From Halobacterium sp. KA-4 (GTDB lineage Archaea; Halobacteriota; Halobacteria; Halobacteriales; Halobacteriaceae), in NCBI RefSeq assembly GCF_021028995.1, contig NZ_JAJJZG010000011.1:47351-111350 (forward strand): 64,000 nt of DNA, written 5' to 3'. Below, piece by piece: positions 17,821 to 29,519 of the stretch. The stretch's first letter is position 1; each line of letters starts with the position of its first letter. The notes beneath the pieces were generated by a model. That model was not told the DNA's origin, did not search any database, and worked only from the letters and a program-made list of their open reading frames with translations. Position numbers and translations under genes: made by a program.

Positions 17821-18882
17821 TCAGGCCGTCGATTCAGCGTCGTCGGCGCGGCGACGGCGGACGTGCTGGTAGCCCGCGACGGTGAGGCCACCGAGCCCGA
17901 ACAGCAGCACGACGAACTCGATGAGGCCGCCGAGGAACGGCGCGTAGCTGACGACGTGGATTGCGAGCACGCCGGCCAGGAGTGCGAGCCAGCGGCTCTC
18001 GCGGTTGGCGAGTCCGAGTATCCACTCGCCGACGGCGTACGCGCCCCAGACGTACGAGAGCGCGAGGACGAGCGCGTAGAGGAACATCCCAACGACGGCT
18101 ATCGGGATGCCGACGATGGTGAACAACAGCAGGACGAAGACGAACGGCGCGCCGACGAGCGTGAGGAAACCCGCGCCGAGCGTGCGTAGCGGCGAGTTTG
18201 CGGTGGCGTCGGCGACGGTCGCGGAGGCGCCGGGGAGCGCGACCAGCAGGAGCGCGCCGACGAACAGCGTGAGCGCGAGGAAGTACAGCGTCACGAGCCA
18301 TCCCGCGATATTGGGAAGCACGGAGACCTGCATTGAGCCGAGGTCGGGGTCGTGACGGACCTCGCCGCCGACGGTGGCGCCGTCGGCCTCCGTGAATTCG
18401 CCGTCGTAGACGAAGTCGCCGCCGACCGAGGCGGTCGAGGTCAGCGTGACGCTCCCAGCGCCGACCCGCACGCTCCCGTTGACCGTGCCGGCGTGGGTGA
18501 ACGAGCCCGCGCCGGCTTTCACGTCACCGCGGACGACGCCGGTTTCGGTGATGTCGATGCTGCCGCCGGCGGCGTCGACGCTGCCCTCGACGGTCCCGGC
18601 GATGCGAATCGAGCCGGCGGCTCCCCCGAGGTTGCCGGTGACGGTGCCGGATTCGGTGATTTCGACGGTCCCGGCGAACGCTTCGAGGTCACCCTGGACG
18701 GTGCCGCGGACGACGACCGTGCCGGCGGTCGCCTGCAGACCGTCGGTAACTGTCTGTCCTTCCTCGACGACGATGGTGCCACCGGCCTGGTCGTCGGCGG
18801 CGACGACACCGGCGAACGTCGAGATTGCGAGGACCGCGACGAGGGCGACCGCGAGCGCACGGCGGGGAGTGGAGGGACGCAT
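17821..18882 (-). CDS. Exported bactofilin-like (polymer-forming) membrane protein
   Basis: 353 residues from ATG 18882. A Sec-type signal (RRALAVALVAVLAISTFAGVVAA) is followed by about 150 residues of right-handed beta-helix-like repeats: ITESGTVTGNLGGAAGSIRI, AGTVEGSVDAAGGSIDITET, and so on, the GTVxGxVxAxxGxVxI pattern of bactofilins. Then come about five membrane helices (LYFLALTLFVGALLLVALPG onward) and a basic tail HVRRRRADD. Bactofilins polymerise into cytoskeletal filaments; here the signal places the beta-helix outside the membrane. It resembles the membrane-bound halofilin type implicated in haloarchaeal cell shape, which is an inference. The frame extends 19 codons upstream. Confidence 0.8.
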   Translation of the reverse strand: MRPSTPRRALAVALVAVLAISTFAGVVAADDQAGGTIVVEEGQTVTDGLQATAGTVVVRGTVQGDLEAFAGTVEITESGTVTGNLGGAAGSIRIAGTVEGSVDAAGGSIDITETGVVRGDVKAGAGSFTHAGTVNGSVRVGAGSVTLTSTASVGGDFVYDGEFTEADGATVGGEVRHDPDLGSMQVSVLPNIAGWLVTLYFLALTLFVGALLLVALPGASATVADATANSPLRTLGAGFLTLVGAPFVFVLLLFTIVGIPIAVVGMFLYALVLALSYVWGAYAVGEWILGLANRESRWLALLAGVLAIHVVSYAPFLGGLIEFVVLLFGLGGLTVAGYQHVRRRRADDAESTA

Positions 18883-19039
18883 GGTCGACCTGTCACCCCT
18901 CACGGACTTAACTTTAGGTGTGGGTCGAAGCCGTAACACGTCCGTTTTGCGGGCGTGTCGAGGGTTACAGTGCGCAGGTGCCGAGGCGACTGCTCGCCGT
19001 CTCGCGGCCTTTAAGGCCGGGTAGGGCCTGAGTGTGCGT

Positions 19040-20011
19040 ATGGCAGACGCCGCCGGCGGTCGGCAGGAAATCTGGGTGGAGAAGTACCGACCACAGAGGC
19101 TCGAAGACGTCGTCGGGCACCCCTCGATTACCGAGCGCCTCCAGAGCTACGTCGACCGCGACGACCTCCCGCACCTCTTGTTCGCGGGGCCTGCAGGCAC
19201 CGGGAAGACCACCGCCAGCATCGCCATCGCGAAGGAAATCTACGGCGACGACTGGCAGGACAACTTCCTCGAACTGAACGCCAGCGACGAGCGCGGCATC
19301 GACGTGGTTCGGGACCGCATCAAGGACTTCGCGCGCACGTCGTTCGGCGGCTACGACCACCGCATCATCTTCCTCGACGAGGCGGACGCACTCACCGACG
19401 ACGCTCAGTCCGCGCTGCGCCGCACGATGGAGCAGTTCTCCGAGAACACTCGCTTCATCCTATCCTGTAACTACTCCTCGAAGATTATCGACCCGATTCA
19501 GTCCCGCTGTGCGGTGTTCCGGTTCTCGCCAATTAACGACGACGCGGTCGCCGCCCACCTCCGCGACCTCGCGGACCGCGAGGACCTCGAGTACACCGAC
19601 GACGGCATCGACGCGCTCGTCTACGCCGCGGACGGCGACATGCGCCGCGCCATCAACGCCCTGCAGGCGGCCTCCGCGACTGGCGACGTCGTGGACGAGG
19701 AGACTGTCTTCGCCATCACGGCGACCGCCCGCCCCGAGGAAATCGAGGACATGGTCACGGAGGCCATCGCGGGCGACTTCACGGCCGCGCGCTCGACGCT
19801 TGACGACCTCATCTCGAACCGCGGGCTCGCCGGCGGCGACATCATCGACCAGGTCCACCGCTCAGTCTGGGAATTCGACGTCGAGGAAGCGGCCGCAGTC
19901 CGGCTTCTCGACCGCCTCGGAGAAGCCGACTACCGCATCGCGGAGGGTGCCAACGAGCGCGTCCAACTCGAAGCACTGCTCGCGTCAGTCGCGCTGAACG
20001 CTCGCGAGTAG
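19040..20011 (+). CDS. rfcS: Replication factor C small subunit
   Basis: 323 residues. AAA+ clamp-loader subunit with [18 protein letters not shown] (RFC box I), Walker [17 protein letters not shown] (about residues 49-64), Walker B FLDEADAL, and the SRC motif [12 protein letters not shown]. It loads PCNA together with RfcL. Length is normal and there is no intein. ATG 19040 (MADAAGG) is preferred over GTG 19034 two codons earlier. Confidence 0.95.
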   Translation: MADAAGGRQEIWVEKYRPQRLEDVVGHPSITERLQSYVDRDDLPHLLFAGPAGTGKTTASIAIAKEIYGDDWQDNFLELNASDERGIDVVRDRIKDFARTSFGGYDHRIIFLDEADALTDDAQSALRRTMEQFSENTRFILSCNYSSKIIDPIQSRCAVFRFSPINDDAVAAHLRDLADREDLEYTDDGIDALVYAADGDMRRAINALQAASATGDVVDEETVFAITATARPEEIEDMVTEAIAGDFTAARSTLDDLISNRGLAGGDIIDQVHRSVWEFDVEEAAAVRLLDRLGEADYRIAEGANERVQLEALLASVALNARE

Positions 20012-20089
20012 GACTGCGTGCGCGGCGAGCGGGTGTTTCTGCGGGCGCGAACGACAGGACCCCTCCTGTCGCGTCCGCACGAGCGTGTA

Positions 20090-20403
20090 ATGGCAGACCT
20101 CACCGAGTACCAGGAGCAGGTCATCGAGACAATTTCGACGCTTGACGACGTGCCGATGGCGCTACTGTACTACGCGCCCAACGGCCTCGAGATGGTCCTC
20201 CAGAACGACTACCGGGACCGCGCGACGTCTCCCCGCACGTCGGCCTGCTGGCGGCGTACACCATCCAGGTCGCGAAAGACAGCGGCAGCGACACCAGCGA
20301 GATTCTGCACGCGGTCGACGAGACGATTCACAAGTGGGCCGTGGAGGACGTCGCCATCATCGCCGAGGTGCGCGGCGGCCCGAACTTCGACGGCGAGGAG
20401 TAA
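20090..20403 (+). pseudogene. Conserved hypothetical gene interrupted by one frameshift
   Basis: The frame from ATG 20090 encodes MADLTEYQEQVIETISTLDD...YYAPNGLEMVLQNDYRDR, then becomes Arg/Thr/Ser-rich nonsense. Joining the +1 frame at about 20222-20224 restores DVSPHVGLLAAYTIQVAKDS and HKWAVEDVAIIAEVRGGPNF, ending at TAA 20401-20403, for a protein of about 104 residues. One base appears missing at GACCGCGCGACGTC. It could be a genuine mutation or a sequencing error. I do not recognise the family beyond it being compact, soluble and acidic. It lies just downstream of rfcS. Confidence 0.7.
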
Positions 20404-21387
20404 CTACTGCTGGAGGTCCGCGGGCGGGCCGCCCGGCAGGTCGTCCCGGCCGTGGGGCGCGAAGAAGTCCGGATTCGGGCCCGTGGGGACGAGACGCTTC
20501 GGGTTGAGGTGGCCGTGGCTGCGGTAGTAGTGCTGCTTGACGTGGTTCATGTCGAGCGTGTCCGCGACGCCCGGTAGTTGACAGAGTTCGCGGAGGTACG
20601 GCCAGAGGTTGTCGTAGTCGACGATGCGGTTGCGGTTGCACTTGAAGTGCGTGTGGTAGACCTCGTCGAAGCGGTACAGGGTCGTGAACATCGCAATATC
20701 GGCTTCGGTGAGCACGTCGCCCGCGAGGTAGCGCTGGTCGGCGAGGAGGTCGTCGTAGTGCGCGAGCGCCTCGAAGAGGTCGTCGACGGCGTTGTCGTAC
20801 GCGCGCTGGCTGTCCGCGAACCCCGCGCGGTAGACGCCGTTGTTGATGGGGTCGTAGATGTCCTCGATGAGGCGGTCGACCTCGTCCTGATAGCCCTCGG
20901 GGTAGAGGTCGACGTCGCGGGTCGCGAAATCGTCGAAGGCGACGTCGAGCATCCGCATGATCTCCTCGCTCTCGTTGTTCACGATGGTGTCGGCTTCCGT
21001 GTCGTAGAGCACGGGCACGGTGACGCGGCCGGTGTATTCGGGGTCGGCCTGCGCGTACACCTCGCGGAGGTACTCCGAGCCGAAGAGGTGGTCGGGGGTC
21101 GCGCCGGGCTTGTCGGGGTCGAACTCCCAGCCCTGGTCGTAGCGCACGGGGTCGACGACGCTGACGGAGACGGCGTCCTCGAGGCCCTTAAGCACGCGCG
21201 TGAGCAGCGTCCGGTGCGCCCACGGGCACGCGTAGGAGACATAGAGGTGGTAGCGCCCGGACTCGGCGGGGTAGTCCTCGCCTACCCAGTTGCGGAACGT
21301 CGTCTCCTCGCGCTCGAACTCGCCGCTCTCGCCGTGCTCTATCATCTCCTCCTCGGTGCGCCACTCACCATCCACCATGCGTCCCAT
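20404..21387 (-). CDS. Glutathione S-transferase family protein (glutathionyl-hydroquinone reductase type)
   Basis: 327 residues. The thioredoxin-like half has YHLYVSYACPWAHRTLLTRV with the catalytic Cys of the CPWAHR motif diagnostic for the ECM4/YqjG/Xi-class group; the helical half has DVYDP/DIYDPINNGVYRAGFA and DVLTEADIAMFTTLYRFDEVY. These enzymes reduce S-thiolated hydroquinones. Haloarchaea use gamma-glutamylcysteine and not glutathione, so the physiological thiol is probably different from the family name. It is convergent with, and directly adjacent to, the frameshifted gene. ATG 21378 is an alternative start. Confidence 0.88.
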   Translation of the reverse strand: MGRMVDGEWRTEEEMIEHGESGEFEREETTFRNWVGEDYPAESGRYHLYVSYACPWAHRTLLTRVLKGLEDAVSVSVVDPVRYDQGWEFDPDKPGATPDHLFGSEYLREVYAQADPEYTGRVTVPVLYDTEADTIVNNESEEIMRMLDVAFDDFATRDVDLYPEGYQDEVDRLIEDIYDPINNGVYRAGFADSQRAYDNAVDDLFEALAHYDDLLADQRYLAGDVLTEADIAMFTTLYRFDEVYHTHFKCNRNRIVDYDNLWPYLRELCQLPGVADTLDMNHVKQHYYRSHGHLNPKRLVPTGPNPDFFAPHGRDDLPGGPPADLQQ

Positions 21388-21412
21388 ACGCGGGGACAGA
21401 CGCGCCGGCCGT

Positions 21413-22049
21413 TTAGCCGTTGAGGGCGCGGCCCGTCTCGCCGGCTACACGAATGCGCGCACGGAGTTGTCGTACATCGCGCCGGCCTCTGTCCTTGATG
21501 CAGATGCCGGCGTACAGCACGTCGTCGACGACGATTGGCGCGCCGTACGTGAGGTGGAAGACGTTCTCCGTGAGCTCGAACTGAACCTCTCCCGTTTCGG
21601 CGTCGAGCGCGAACAGCTGTTCGCTGCCGACGTACAGCCTCTCGCCGCCGACCGCCATCCTCGTCAACTGAGTGCAGTCGCTGGTGGCGCGCCAGTCCTC
21701 GTCGCCGGTGTCGTCGTAGGCCACGATGTCGTCGACGGTGAGGACGAACAGCCGGCCGTCCGCGACTGCGGGCTCGCGGAGCGTGTAGATGCCGTCAACG
21801 AACCCCTCCCAGACCTTCGTGGGGTCGCCGACGACGCCGCTGGCGTTCGAGTTGTGACCGGTGTGGGCCGGCGTGTAGCCGCACGTCATCCAACTGGCGT
21901 CGCTGGACAGAGAGATTTCGCCCCCCCGATTCGGTGGACTGGCTGGGAGGACCCGGGGCCTCCGCGGGCGCGGTGCAGCCGGCGGTCGTGGCCGCCGCTG
22001 CGCCGAGTGCGCCGAGGAGGGCACGCCGCCAGAACCGGCGGTTGGGCAT
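21413..22049 (-). pseudogene. Broken Tat lipoprotein with PQQ-type beta-propeller repeats
   Basis: ATG 22049 opens MPNRRFWRRALLGALGAAAA with a lipobox TAGC, but the frame is lost at a run of seven C (about 21922-21928). The other frame then encodes propeller blades: VWEGFVDGIYTLREPAVADG, RLFVLTVDDIVAYDDTGDEDW, LYVGSEQLFALDAETGEVQF. Near the end a third frame gives MYDNSVRAFV and stop, so a second shift is likely. Only about 210 residues remain compared with 350-400 for intact family members, so several blades are missing. An ancestral extracellular sugar/alcohol dehydrogenase-like or scaffold role is only a guess. Confidence 0.7.
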
Positions 22050-22166
22050 GGTAGCGCGATTACGGCGTAGCAGCCGTAAACCTGGCGATCCCCGGAGAAC
22101 GGCGACTTCGGTGCCACGAGTCAGCCCCGGAACTGTTTTACTCGTCGGTCGGCCATCATACTGGTA

Positions 22167-24950
22167 ATGAGCGACCTCGAGTCGGAGTACCGCCTCGACT
22201 ACTTCGAGGAGGAGGACTTCGAGCGACGGGAGTGCACGGAGTGCGGGGCGCACTTCTGGACGCGCGACCCGGACCGTGAAACGTGCGGCGAACCCCCTTG
22301 CGAGGACTACCAATTCATCGACGACCCTGGGTTCGACGACGAGTACACCCTCGAAGAGATGCGCGAGCGGTTCCTCTCGTTCTTTGAGGACCACGACCAC
22401 GAGCGCATCGACCCGTACCCGGTCGCGGCGAACCGGTGGCGCGACGACGTGCTGTTAACGCAGGCCTCGATTTACGACTTCCAGCCGCTGGTGACCTCTG
22501 GGCAGACGCCGCCGCCCGCCAACCCCCTCACCATCAGCCAACCCTGCATCCGGATGCAGGACATCGACAACGTCGGGAAGACGGGCCGGCACACGATGGC
22601 GTTCGAGATGATGTCGCACACGGCGTTTAACGCCCGCGAGGACACCGACGAGGAGTACGCCTACGAGGGCGAAGTGTACTGGAAGGAGGAGACGGTCGCG
22701 TACTGCGACGAGTTCTTCGTCGACATGGGCGCCGACCCTGAGGAAATCACGTACATCGAGGACCCGTGGGTCGGCGGCGGCAACGCCGGCCCCGCCTTCG
22801 AGGTCATCTACAAGGGGGCGGAGCTTGGGACGCTGGTCTTCATGTCGATGGAACAGGACCCCGAGGGTGACTACGAGATGAAGGACGGGAACCGCTACAG
22901 CCCGATGGACACGTACATCGTGGACACCGGCTACGGGCTGGAGCGCTGGACGTGGGTGAGCCAGGGTACACCCACCGTCTACGAGGCCATCTACCCGGAG
23001 ACCATCGAGTTCCTGAAAGAGCAGGCGGGCATCGAGCACACCGGGGAGGAAGAGCAGCTCGTCCACCGTGCGGCGAAGCTCGCGGGCCACCTCGACATCG
23101 ACGAGGCCGAGGACATCGAGGCGGCGCGGGACAACATCGCCGACCAGCTTGGCGTCGAGACCGAGCGGCTCCTCGACCTGCTGCGCCCGCTCGAGGACAT
23201 CTACGCCATCGCGGACCACTCCCGGACGCTGGCGTACATGTTCGGTGACGGTATCGTGCCGTCGAACGTCGGCACGGGCTACCTCGCGCGCATGGTGCTG
23301 CGCCGCACGAAGCGCCTCGTGGACAACGTCGGCGCGGACGTGCCGCTAGACGAACTCGTGGACATGCAGGCCGAGCGCCTTGACTACGAGAACCGCGACA
23401 CCATCCGCAGCATTGTCCGTAGCGAGGTCGAGAAGTACGCCGAGACGCTGGAACGCGGCGGCCGGAAGGTCCGCCAGCTCGCCGAGGAGCACGCCGAGCG
23501 CGGCGACCCCATCCCAACCAGCGAGCTCATCGAGTTGTACGACTCCCACGGCATCCAGCCGGACATGGTCGAAGACATCGCCAGCGAGGTCGGCGCGAGC
23601 GTCGACGCGCCCGACGACTTCTACTCGCTGGTCGCCGAGCGCCACGACTCCGCGGAAGCCCTCGAAACCGAGGAGAGCGAGGACGAACGCCTCGACGACC
23701 TCCCGGAGACGGAGGCGCTGTACTACGACGACCCCTACCGCTCGGAGTTCGAGGCGGTCGTGCTCGACGTCTTCGAGCGCGAAGAGGACGGCGAGGAGGT
23801 GTACGACGTGGTGCTCGACCAGACGATGTTCTACCCCGAAGGCGGCGGGCAGCCGGCCGACCACGGCACGCTGGCGACGGACGACCAGTCCGTCGACGTC
23901 GTGGACGTCCAGAAGCGCGACGGCGTGGTGCTCCACCGCACCACGGACGACCCCGGGAAGGGCGAGTTCGTGCGCGGCCAAATCGACATGGAGCGCCGCC
24001 AGCGCCTGATGGCTCACCACACCGCGACGCACGTGGTCGTCCACGCTGCGCGCGAGGTGCTCGGCGAGCACGTCCGGCAGGCGGGCGCGCAGAAGGGGAC
24101 GGAGAGTTCCCGCATCGATGTTCGGCACTACGAGCGCATCGACCGCGAGACGGCCAAGCGCATCGAGCGCGTCGCCAACGACATCGTCCGCGAGAACACG
24201 AGCGTGCAGCGCGAGTGGCCCCACCGCCACGAGGCCGAGGAGAAGTACGGCTTCGACCTCTACCAGGGCGGGATTCCGGCAGGCGAGAACATCCGCCTGA
24301 TTCACGTCGCCGAGGACGTCCAGGCCTGCGGCGGGACGCACGTCAACCGCACCGGCGAAATCGGCGCTATCAAGCTGCTGAACACCGAGCGCGTGCAGGA
24401 CGGCGTCGAGCGGCTGACGTTCGCCGCGGGCGACGCCGCCATCGAGCACGTCCAAGAGTTAGAGGACGACCTGCTGGCGGCCGCGGAGACGTTCGACGTG
24501 GCACCCTCGGAAGTGCCCGAAACGGCCGAGCGGTTCTTCACGGAGTGGAAGGAGCGCGGGAAGACCATCGAGGACCTCAAAGAACAGGTCGCGGAGGCGC
24601 GCGCCTCCGGCGGCGCCGGCGGCGAGGAGGTCGAGGTCGCGGGTACGACGGCAGTCGTCCAGCGCCTCGACGGCGACATGGACGAACTCCAGGCGACGGC
24701 GAACGCGCTCGTCGCCGAGGGCAAGATAGCAGTCGTCGGCTCCGGGCAGGACGGCGCGCAGTTCGTCGTCGCGGTGCCCGAGGGCGTGCCCGTGAACGCG
24801 GGTGACGTCGTCGGCGAACTCGCGAGCATGGTGGGCGGCGGCGGCGGCGGCCCGCCGGACTTCGCGCAGGGCGGCGGCCCCGACACGGAGAAACTCGACG
24901 AGGCGCTGGAAGCCGCACCGGAGATTCTGCGGGAAGTCGCGAGCGCGTAA
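22167..24950 (+). CDS. alaS: Alanyl-tRNA synthetase
   Basis: 927 residues, archaeal-type. An N-terminal zinc-finger-like segment ([12 protein letters not shown]...CGEPPCEDY, about residues 24-48) precedes the class II catalytic core ([55 protein letters not shown]). The editing domain has [14 protein letters not shown] (HxxxH, about 615) and CGGTH (about 721-725), and the C-terminal part ends in a glycine-rich segment [15 protein letters not shown] like the usual C-Ala domain. It charges tRNA-Ala and hydrolyses mischarged Ser/Gly. Confidence 0.97.
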   Translation: MSDLESEYRLDYFEEEDFERRECTECGAHFWTRDPDRETCGEPPCEDYQFIDDPGFDDEYTLEEMRERFLSFFEDHDHERIDPYPVAANRWRDDVLLTQASIYDFQPLVTSGQTPPPANPLTISQPCIRMQDIDNVGKTGRHTMAFEMMSHTAFNAREDTDEEYAYEGEVYWKEETVAYCDEFFVDMGADPEEITYIEDPWVGGGNAGPAFEVIYKGAELGTLVFMSMEQDPEGDYEMKDGNRYSPMDTYIVDTGYGLERWTWVSQGTPTVYEAIYPETIEFLKEQAGIEHTGEEEQLVHRAAKLAGHLDIDEAEDIEAARDNIADQLGVETERLLDLLRPLEDIYAIADHSRTLAYMFGDGIVPSNVGTGYLARMVLRRTKRLVDNVGADVPLDELVDMQAERLDYENRDTIRSIVRSEVEKYAETLERGGRKVRQLAEEHAERGDPIPTSELIELYDSHGIQPDMVEDIASEVGASVDAPDDFYSLVAERHDSAEALETEESEDERLDDLPETEALYYDDPYRSEFEAVVLDVFEREEDGEEVYDVVLDQTMFYPEGGGQPADHGTLATDDQSVDVVDVQKRDGVVLHRTTDDPGKGEFVRGQIDMERRQRLMAHHTATHVVVHAAREVLGEHVRQAGAQKGTESSRIDVRHYERIDRETAKRIERVANDIVRENTSVQREWPHRHEAEEKYGFDLYQGGIPAGENIRLIHVAEDVQACGGTHVNRTGEIGAIKLLNTERVQDGVERLTFAAGDAAIEHVQELEDDLLAAAETFDVAPSEVPETAERFFTEWKERGKTIEDLKEQVAEARASGGAGGEEVEVAGTTAVVQRLDGDMDELQATANALVAEGKIAVVGSGQDGAQFVVAVPEGVPVNAGDVVGELASMVGGGGGGPPDFAQGGGPDTEKLDEALEAAPEILREVASA

Positions 24951-24959
24951 CGGCGCGCG

Positions 24960-26144
24960 CTACTGTTCTGAGGTGTCGCCGACGCCGTCGAGGCCGAGCA
25001 CGCGCTCCGCCGCGGCAGCGACCTCGGGGACGTGTTCGTCGGGCGCGTAGACGCCGAAGCGCCACTGCACGCGCTGGGACTCCTGTAACCCTTGCACGAG
25101 CGGGGACTGCTGGTCGAGCGGCCGGATTTCGTCACCGACGACGACGCGCACGGAGGACTCGGGCATCGACGGGTGGCCGGGGTTGTCCACGACGACCTCG
25201 CTGTCGGGGACGCCGGCGGTGTCGGCAATCTCACGCTCGAACGCACGGACGGCCGCGTAGTCGGCGTCCACGACGTCGCCGGGGACGTCGCCGCGTTCGG
25301 CCCAGACGGCGCGCTTATAGAGGTCGCGTTCGGTGATGCGGCGGGCGGCGTCGGCGGTGGCGTCGTGCTCGCGGAGCGCGCCCAGTAATTCGGCGTCGGT
25401 CATGCGCGCGAACGACTCTGGGTCGACGGCGGCGGTGTCGAGGAGGCGTTCGCCCGCGCGGTCGAGCATTGACCCTGCGATGCGGGAGACGTGGTGGCGG
25501 TAGACGGTGGCGTTCATGAGTGCGCGCCCCACCAGCAGGGATTCGGCGGTGGCGACGTTGCCCTCCGCGAGCACGAGGTCGTCGCCGCGGAAGGTGAGCG
25601 CGCGCAGCAGCCGGCCGTAGTCGATAGTGCCGTAGGGGACGCCGGTGTGGTGGGCGTCTCGCACGAGGTAGTCCATCCGGTCGACGTCCAATTCACCAGC
25701 GACGAGTTGGCCGAGTTTGCCGTCGCCACGGACGGTCGCGGCGACCCGGTCCGGGTCGAGGCCGTGGTCGCACAGCACGTCGCCGATGTCGCCGTCCACG
25801 AGGAGATGGGCGACGTCGTCGTGGTGGCGGCCGAGGTGGCGCTGGATGATGCCCTCCGTCTGGTGGCCGTAGGGGCCGTGGCCGACGTCGTGGAGGAGGG
25901 CGGCGGCGCGGACGGTGTCGGCGCGCGCGCCGGTGACGTCGAGGTGGTCGAGCGCGCGGTCGGCGAGGTGGAAGACGCCCAGGGAGTGCTCGAAGCGCGT
26001 GTGGTTCGCCGAGGGGTAGACCAATCGAATCGTCGAGAGCTGCTTGATGTGGCGCAGGCGCTGGACGGGCGGCGTGTCCAGCAGGGCTTCGGCGACGCCG
26101 TCGACCTCCACCCAGTCGTGAACGCTGTCCTTGATGGCGCGCAT
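24960..26144 (-). CDS. HD-domain phosphohydrolase (dNTPase-like)
   Basis: 394 residues. N-terminal PPVQRLRHIKQLSTIRLVYP, TRFEHSLGVFHLADRAL and LLHDVGHGPYGH carry the metal-binding His...HD...D of the SAMHD1/dGTPase-like HD family. Family members hydrolyse dNTPs or other phosphoesters. The C-terminal about 150 residues are acidic, helical and less conserved. It is convergent with alaS (9-base gap) and divergent from the amidotransferase gene across a 231-base gap. Confidence 0.88.
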   Translation of the reverse strand: MRAIKDSVHDWVEVDGVAEALLDTPPVQRLRHIKQLSTIRLVYPSANHTRFEHSLGVFHLADRALDHLDVTGARADTVRAAALLHDVGHGPYGHQTEGIIQRHLGRHHDDVAHLLVDGDIGDVLCDHGLDPDRVAATVRGDGKLGQLVAGELDVDRMDYLVRDAHHTGVPYGTIDYGRLLRALTFRGDDLVLAEGNVATAESLLVGRALMNATVYRHHVSRIAGSMLDRAGERLLDTAAVDPESFARMTDAELLGALREHDATADAARRITERDLYKRAVWAERGDVPGDVVDADYAAVRAFEREIADTAGVPDSEVVVDNPGHPSMPESSVRVVVGDEIRPLDQQSPLVQGLQESQRVQWRFGVYAPDEHVPEVAAAAERVLGLDGVGDTSEQ

Positions 26145-26285
26145 CCTACGTCCGAGGAGGGGGCGAGCGCACCAAAGGTGGTTCGGAGACGTCGCGAACG
26201 TTTGCGTCGTTCCGTAGCGTTATGTTCTAATACGTTAGTCGTTACCACGTAGCGCATCGTACAGTCCGACTACCGACGGGAGAGG

Positions 26286-26313
26286 CGGAGACGGCTTGTC
26301 ATCCCCGTCTCCG
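26286..26313. promoter_or_regulatory. 9-bp inverted repeat between divergent HD and amidotransferase genes
   Basis: CGGAGACGG (26286-26294) and CCGTCTCCG (26305-26313) form a perfect 9-bp stem with a 10-base loop, about 62 bases before the amidotransferase ATG at 26376 and upstream of its TATA-like GCCTTTTG (about 26346-26353). It could be an operator or an upstream RNA hairpin. The rest of the 231-base gap shows no gene. Confidence 0.35.
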
Positions 26314-26375
26314 ACACTGCGACAGGACGTGTGGGTGCCGAAACGCCTTTTGACCGCGGTCGACTTCGAACTGCC

Positions 26376-27065
26376 ATGAGCCGGCCACGCGTCGCGTTGC
26401 TGAACGCGGCCCACGACCCGACCGACACCACGCGGAACTTCCGCCGCGAACTCGACGCGGAGCTCGTGGAGTTCCACGCCGCCGACGGCGACCTCCCTGA
26501 CAGCCACGATTACGACGGCGTGGTCGTGACGGGGTCGCGGTCGTCGGTGTACTGGGACGAGGACTGGATCGACTCGCTCGTGGCGCACGTCGCGGACTGC
26601 CACGACGCGGGCGTCCCCGTCCTCGGGGTCTGTTTCGGCCACCAGGTCGTCGCGGCGGCGCTGGGCGGTCGCGTCGACGGCATGGGTGAGTACGAAATCG
26701 GCTACCGGAGCGTCGAGCGCGTCGCCGACGACCCGCTGTTCGACGGCATTGACGAGACGTTCACCGCGTTCACCACGCACTCGGACGCGGTCGTGGAACT
26801 GCCGCCGGGCGCGCAGTTGCTCGCGGAGAACGACTACGGCGTCCACGCGTTCCGCCTCGGCGAGTCGGTGGGCGTCCAGTTCCACCCCGAGTACGACACC
26901 GAGACCGCCGCGGACGTCACCACGCGGAAGGACGACCTCGGCGACGAGCGCAAACAGGACGTACTGGACGGCATCACACCCGAGAACTACGCGGCGGCCT
27001 GCGAGGCGAAACGACTGTTCGAGAACTTCACGCAGTCGCTGGTCCAGCCGAAGGCCGCGGACTGA
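26376..27065 (+). CDS. Class I glutamine amidotransferase (GMP-synthase-like)
   Basis: 229 residues. The GATase triad is intact: nucleophile in LGVCFGHQVVAAALGG and His/Glu in VGVQFHPEYDTETAAD, with YDGVVVTGSRSSVYWDEDW forming the oxyanion region. It would release ammonia from glutamine for an unknown partner. Stand-alone copies of this type are often annotated GMP synthase glutamine amidotransferase-like; no synthetase partner is adjacent, so the acceptor reaction is unknown. Start ATG 26376 chosen over 26331. Confidence 0.87.
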   Translation: MSRPRVALLNAAHDPTDTTRNFRRELDAELVEFHAADGDLPDSHDYDGVVVTGSRSSVYWDEDWIDSLVAHVADCHDAGVPVLGVCFGHQVVAAALGGRVDGMGEYEIGYRSVERVADDPLFDGIDETFTAFTTHSDAVVELPPGAQLLAENDYGVHAFRLGESVGVQFHPEYDTETAADVTTRKDDLGDERKQDVLDGITPENYAAACEAKRLFENFTQSLVQPKAAD

Positions 27066-27236
27066 CGCGGCTCTCGCGGGACACGCGGCGAGCAGGCCAC
27101 GATGGCCCTCGCGTGCCGGTACCAGCCCCGAACTGTTACGGTAGTCCGGTGAATCCGTCCGAGTACGTTCTCACGGTCGTAGCCGCAGCACTGCGCTGTG
27201 GGCGACCGGCCGCCGCACGTCACGCGGCGGACTCTC

Positions 27237-28140
27237 ATGACTGAACACGTCCACGACCGACTCGACGCAGCGTTCGACGAGCACAGCATCGGCCGCCAAC
27301 TCCACGCGGTGCCGCCCCACGAGGTGTGCGAGGTACGGGTGGACGGCCAGCACGCCGTCTATAAGGGCGACACCGGGCCGACGGGGGCGCGAGCACTGAG
27401 GGACGGGTCACGCGGTTCGTCGGCGAGTACACGACCGTCCCCGTCCCGGACGTGCTGTCGGTAGGCGGCGACTACTTCGTCGCCGCGTGGCACGCGGATG
27501 CGCCGGCACCCGACGGCGACCAGCGGGCGGACGAACCGTGGGCACGAGCGGCGGGCAGCGGGCTCGCGACCCTCCACGAGGAGACTGCAGCGCACCTCGA
27601 CGGCTACGGGCCCCTCCAGTTCGAGGACGAGACCCCGCACGCCGTGAAGTCGGACTGGCGAGCGGCGGCGCTCGCGTACGTTCGTCGGCGTCGACCACTT
27701 CTCGCGGACCACGGGCACGCGGACGTCGCAGACGCCGTTCTCGATGCCCTCCGAACTAACTCGGGCCTGTTCGGGAACGCCGGCGACCCAGTCTGCTGTC
27801 ACGGCTGGTGGTCACCCGAGCACGTCGCGGTCGAAGGCGGCGACGTGACGTGTGTCGTCGACTTCGAGCACGCGATTGCCGCCCCCGCCGGATTCGACTA
27901 CTGGCGGATCGTCCTCTCGATATTCGATGGTGACACACCACAGCGAGCGTTCCGAGACGGCTACGAGCGGGTACGGCCGCTTCCCGAGGACTTCGACCGG
28001 CAGCAGTCGCTGTACGCCGTCCTGCACACCGTCTACTTCTTCGAGTCGCTGTACGTCCAGAATCAGCACGGGCCCGACGCCACGGCGTCCCACGCGAACG
28101 CGCTGCGGGACCACGTGTTCGAGGCGCTGTCCGGCCTCGA

Positions 28141-28144
<4 letters not shown>
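27237..28144 (+). pseudogene. Aminoglycoside-phosphotransferase/kinase-family gene with a frameshift
   Basis: ATG 27237 opens MTEHVHDRLDAAFDEHSIGR and EVRVDGQHAVYKGDTG (ATP-binding lysine region). The frame breaks near a G-run at about 27379-27384; the next frame continues VTRFVGEYTTVPVPDVLSVG, FVAAWHADAPAPDG, and the catalytic VCCHGWWSPEHVAVEGG then CVVDFEHAIAAPAGFDYWR (Brenner HGxxxxxN/D-like and DFE motifs) to the stop at 28144. Joined length is about 302 residues, normal for the family. The catalytic loop has HGWWSPEH, where many members have HGDLxxxN, so the substrate is uncertain. Single-base indel or sequencing error. Confidence 0.75.
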
Positions 28145-29479
<1,335 letters not shown>

Positions 29480-29519
29480 GGAGGGCGTCAGTTAGCGGGC
29501 GGAACCGGTGCGGGGGTCG

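Noticed and set aside
27066..27236. Possible small gene between the amidotransferase and the frameshifted kinase gene
   Set aside because: No start codon with acidic composition or recognisable motif; only the promoter region is expected.
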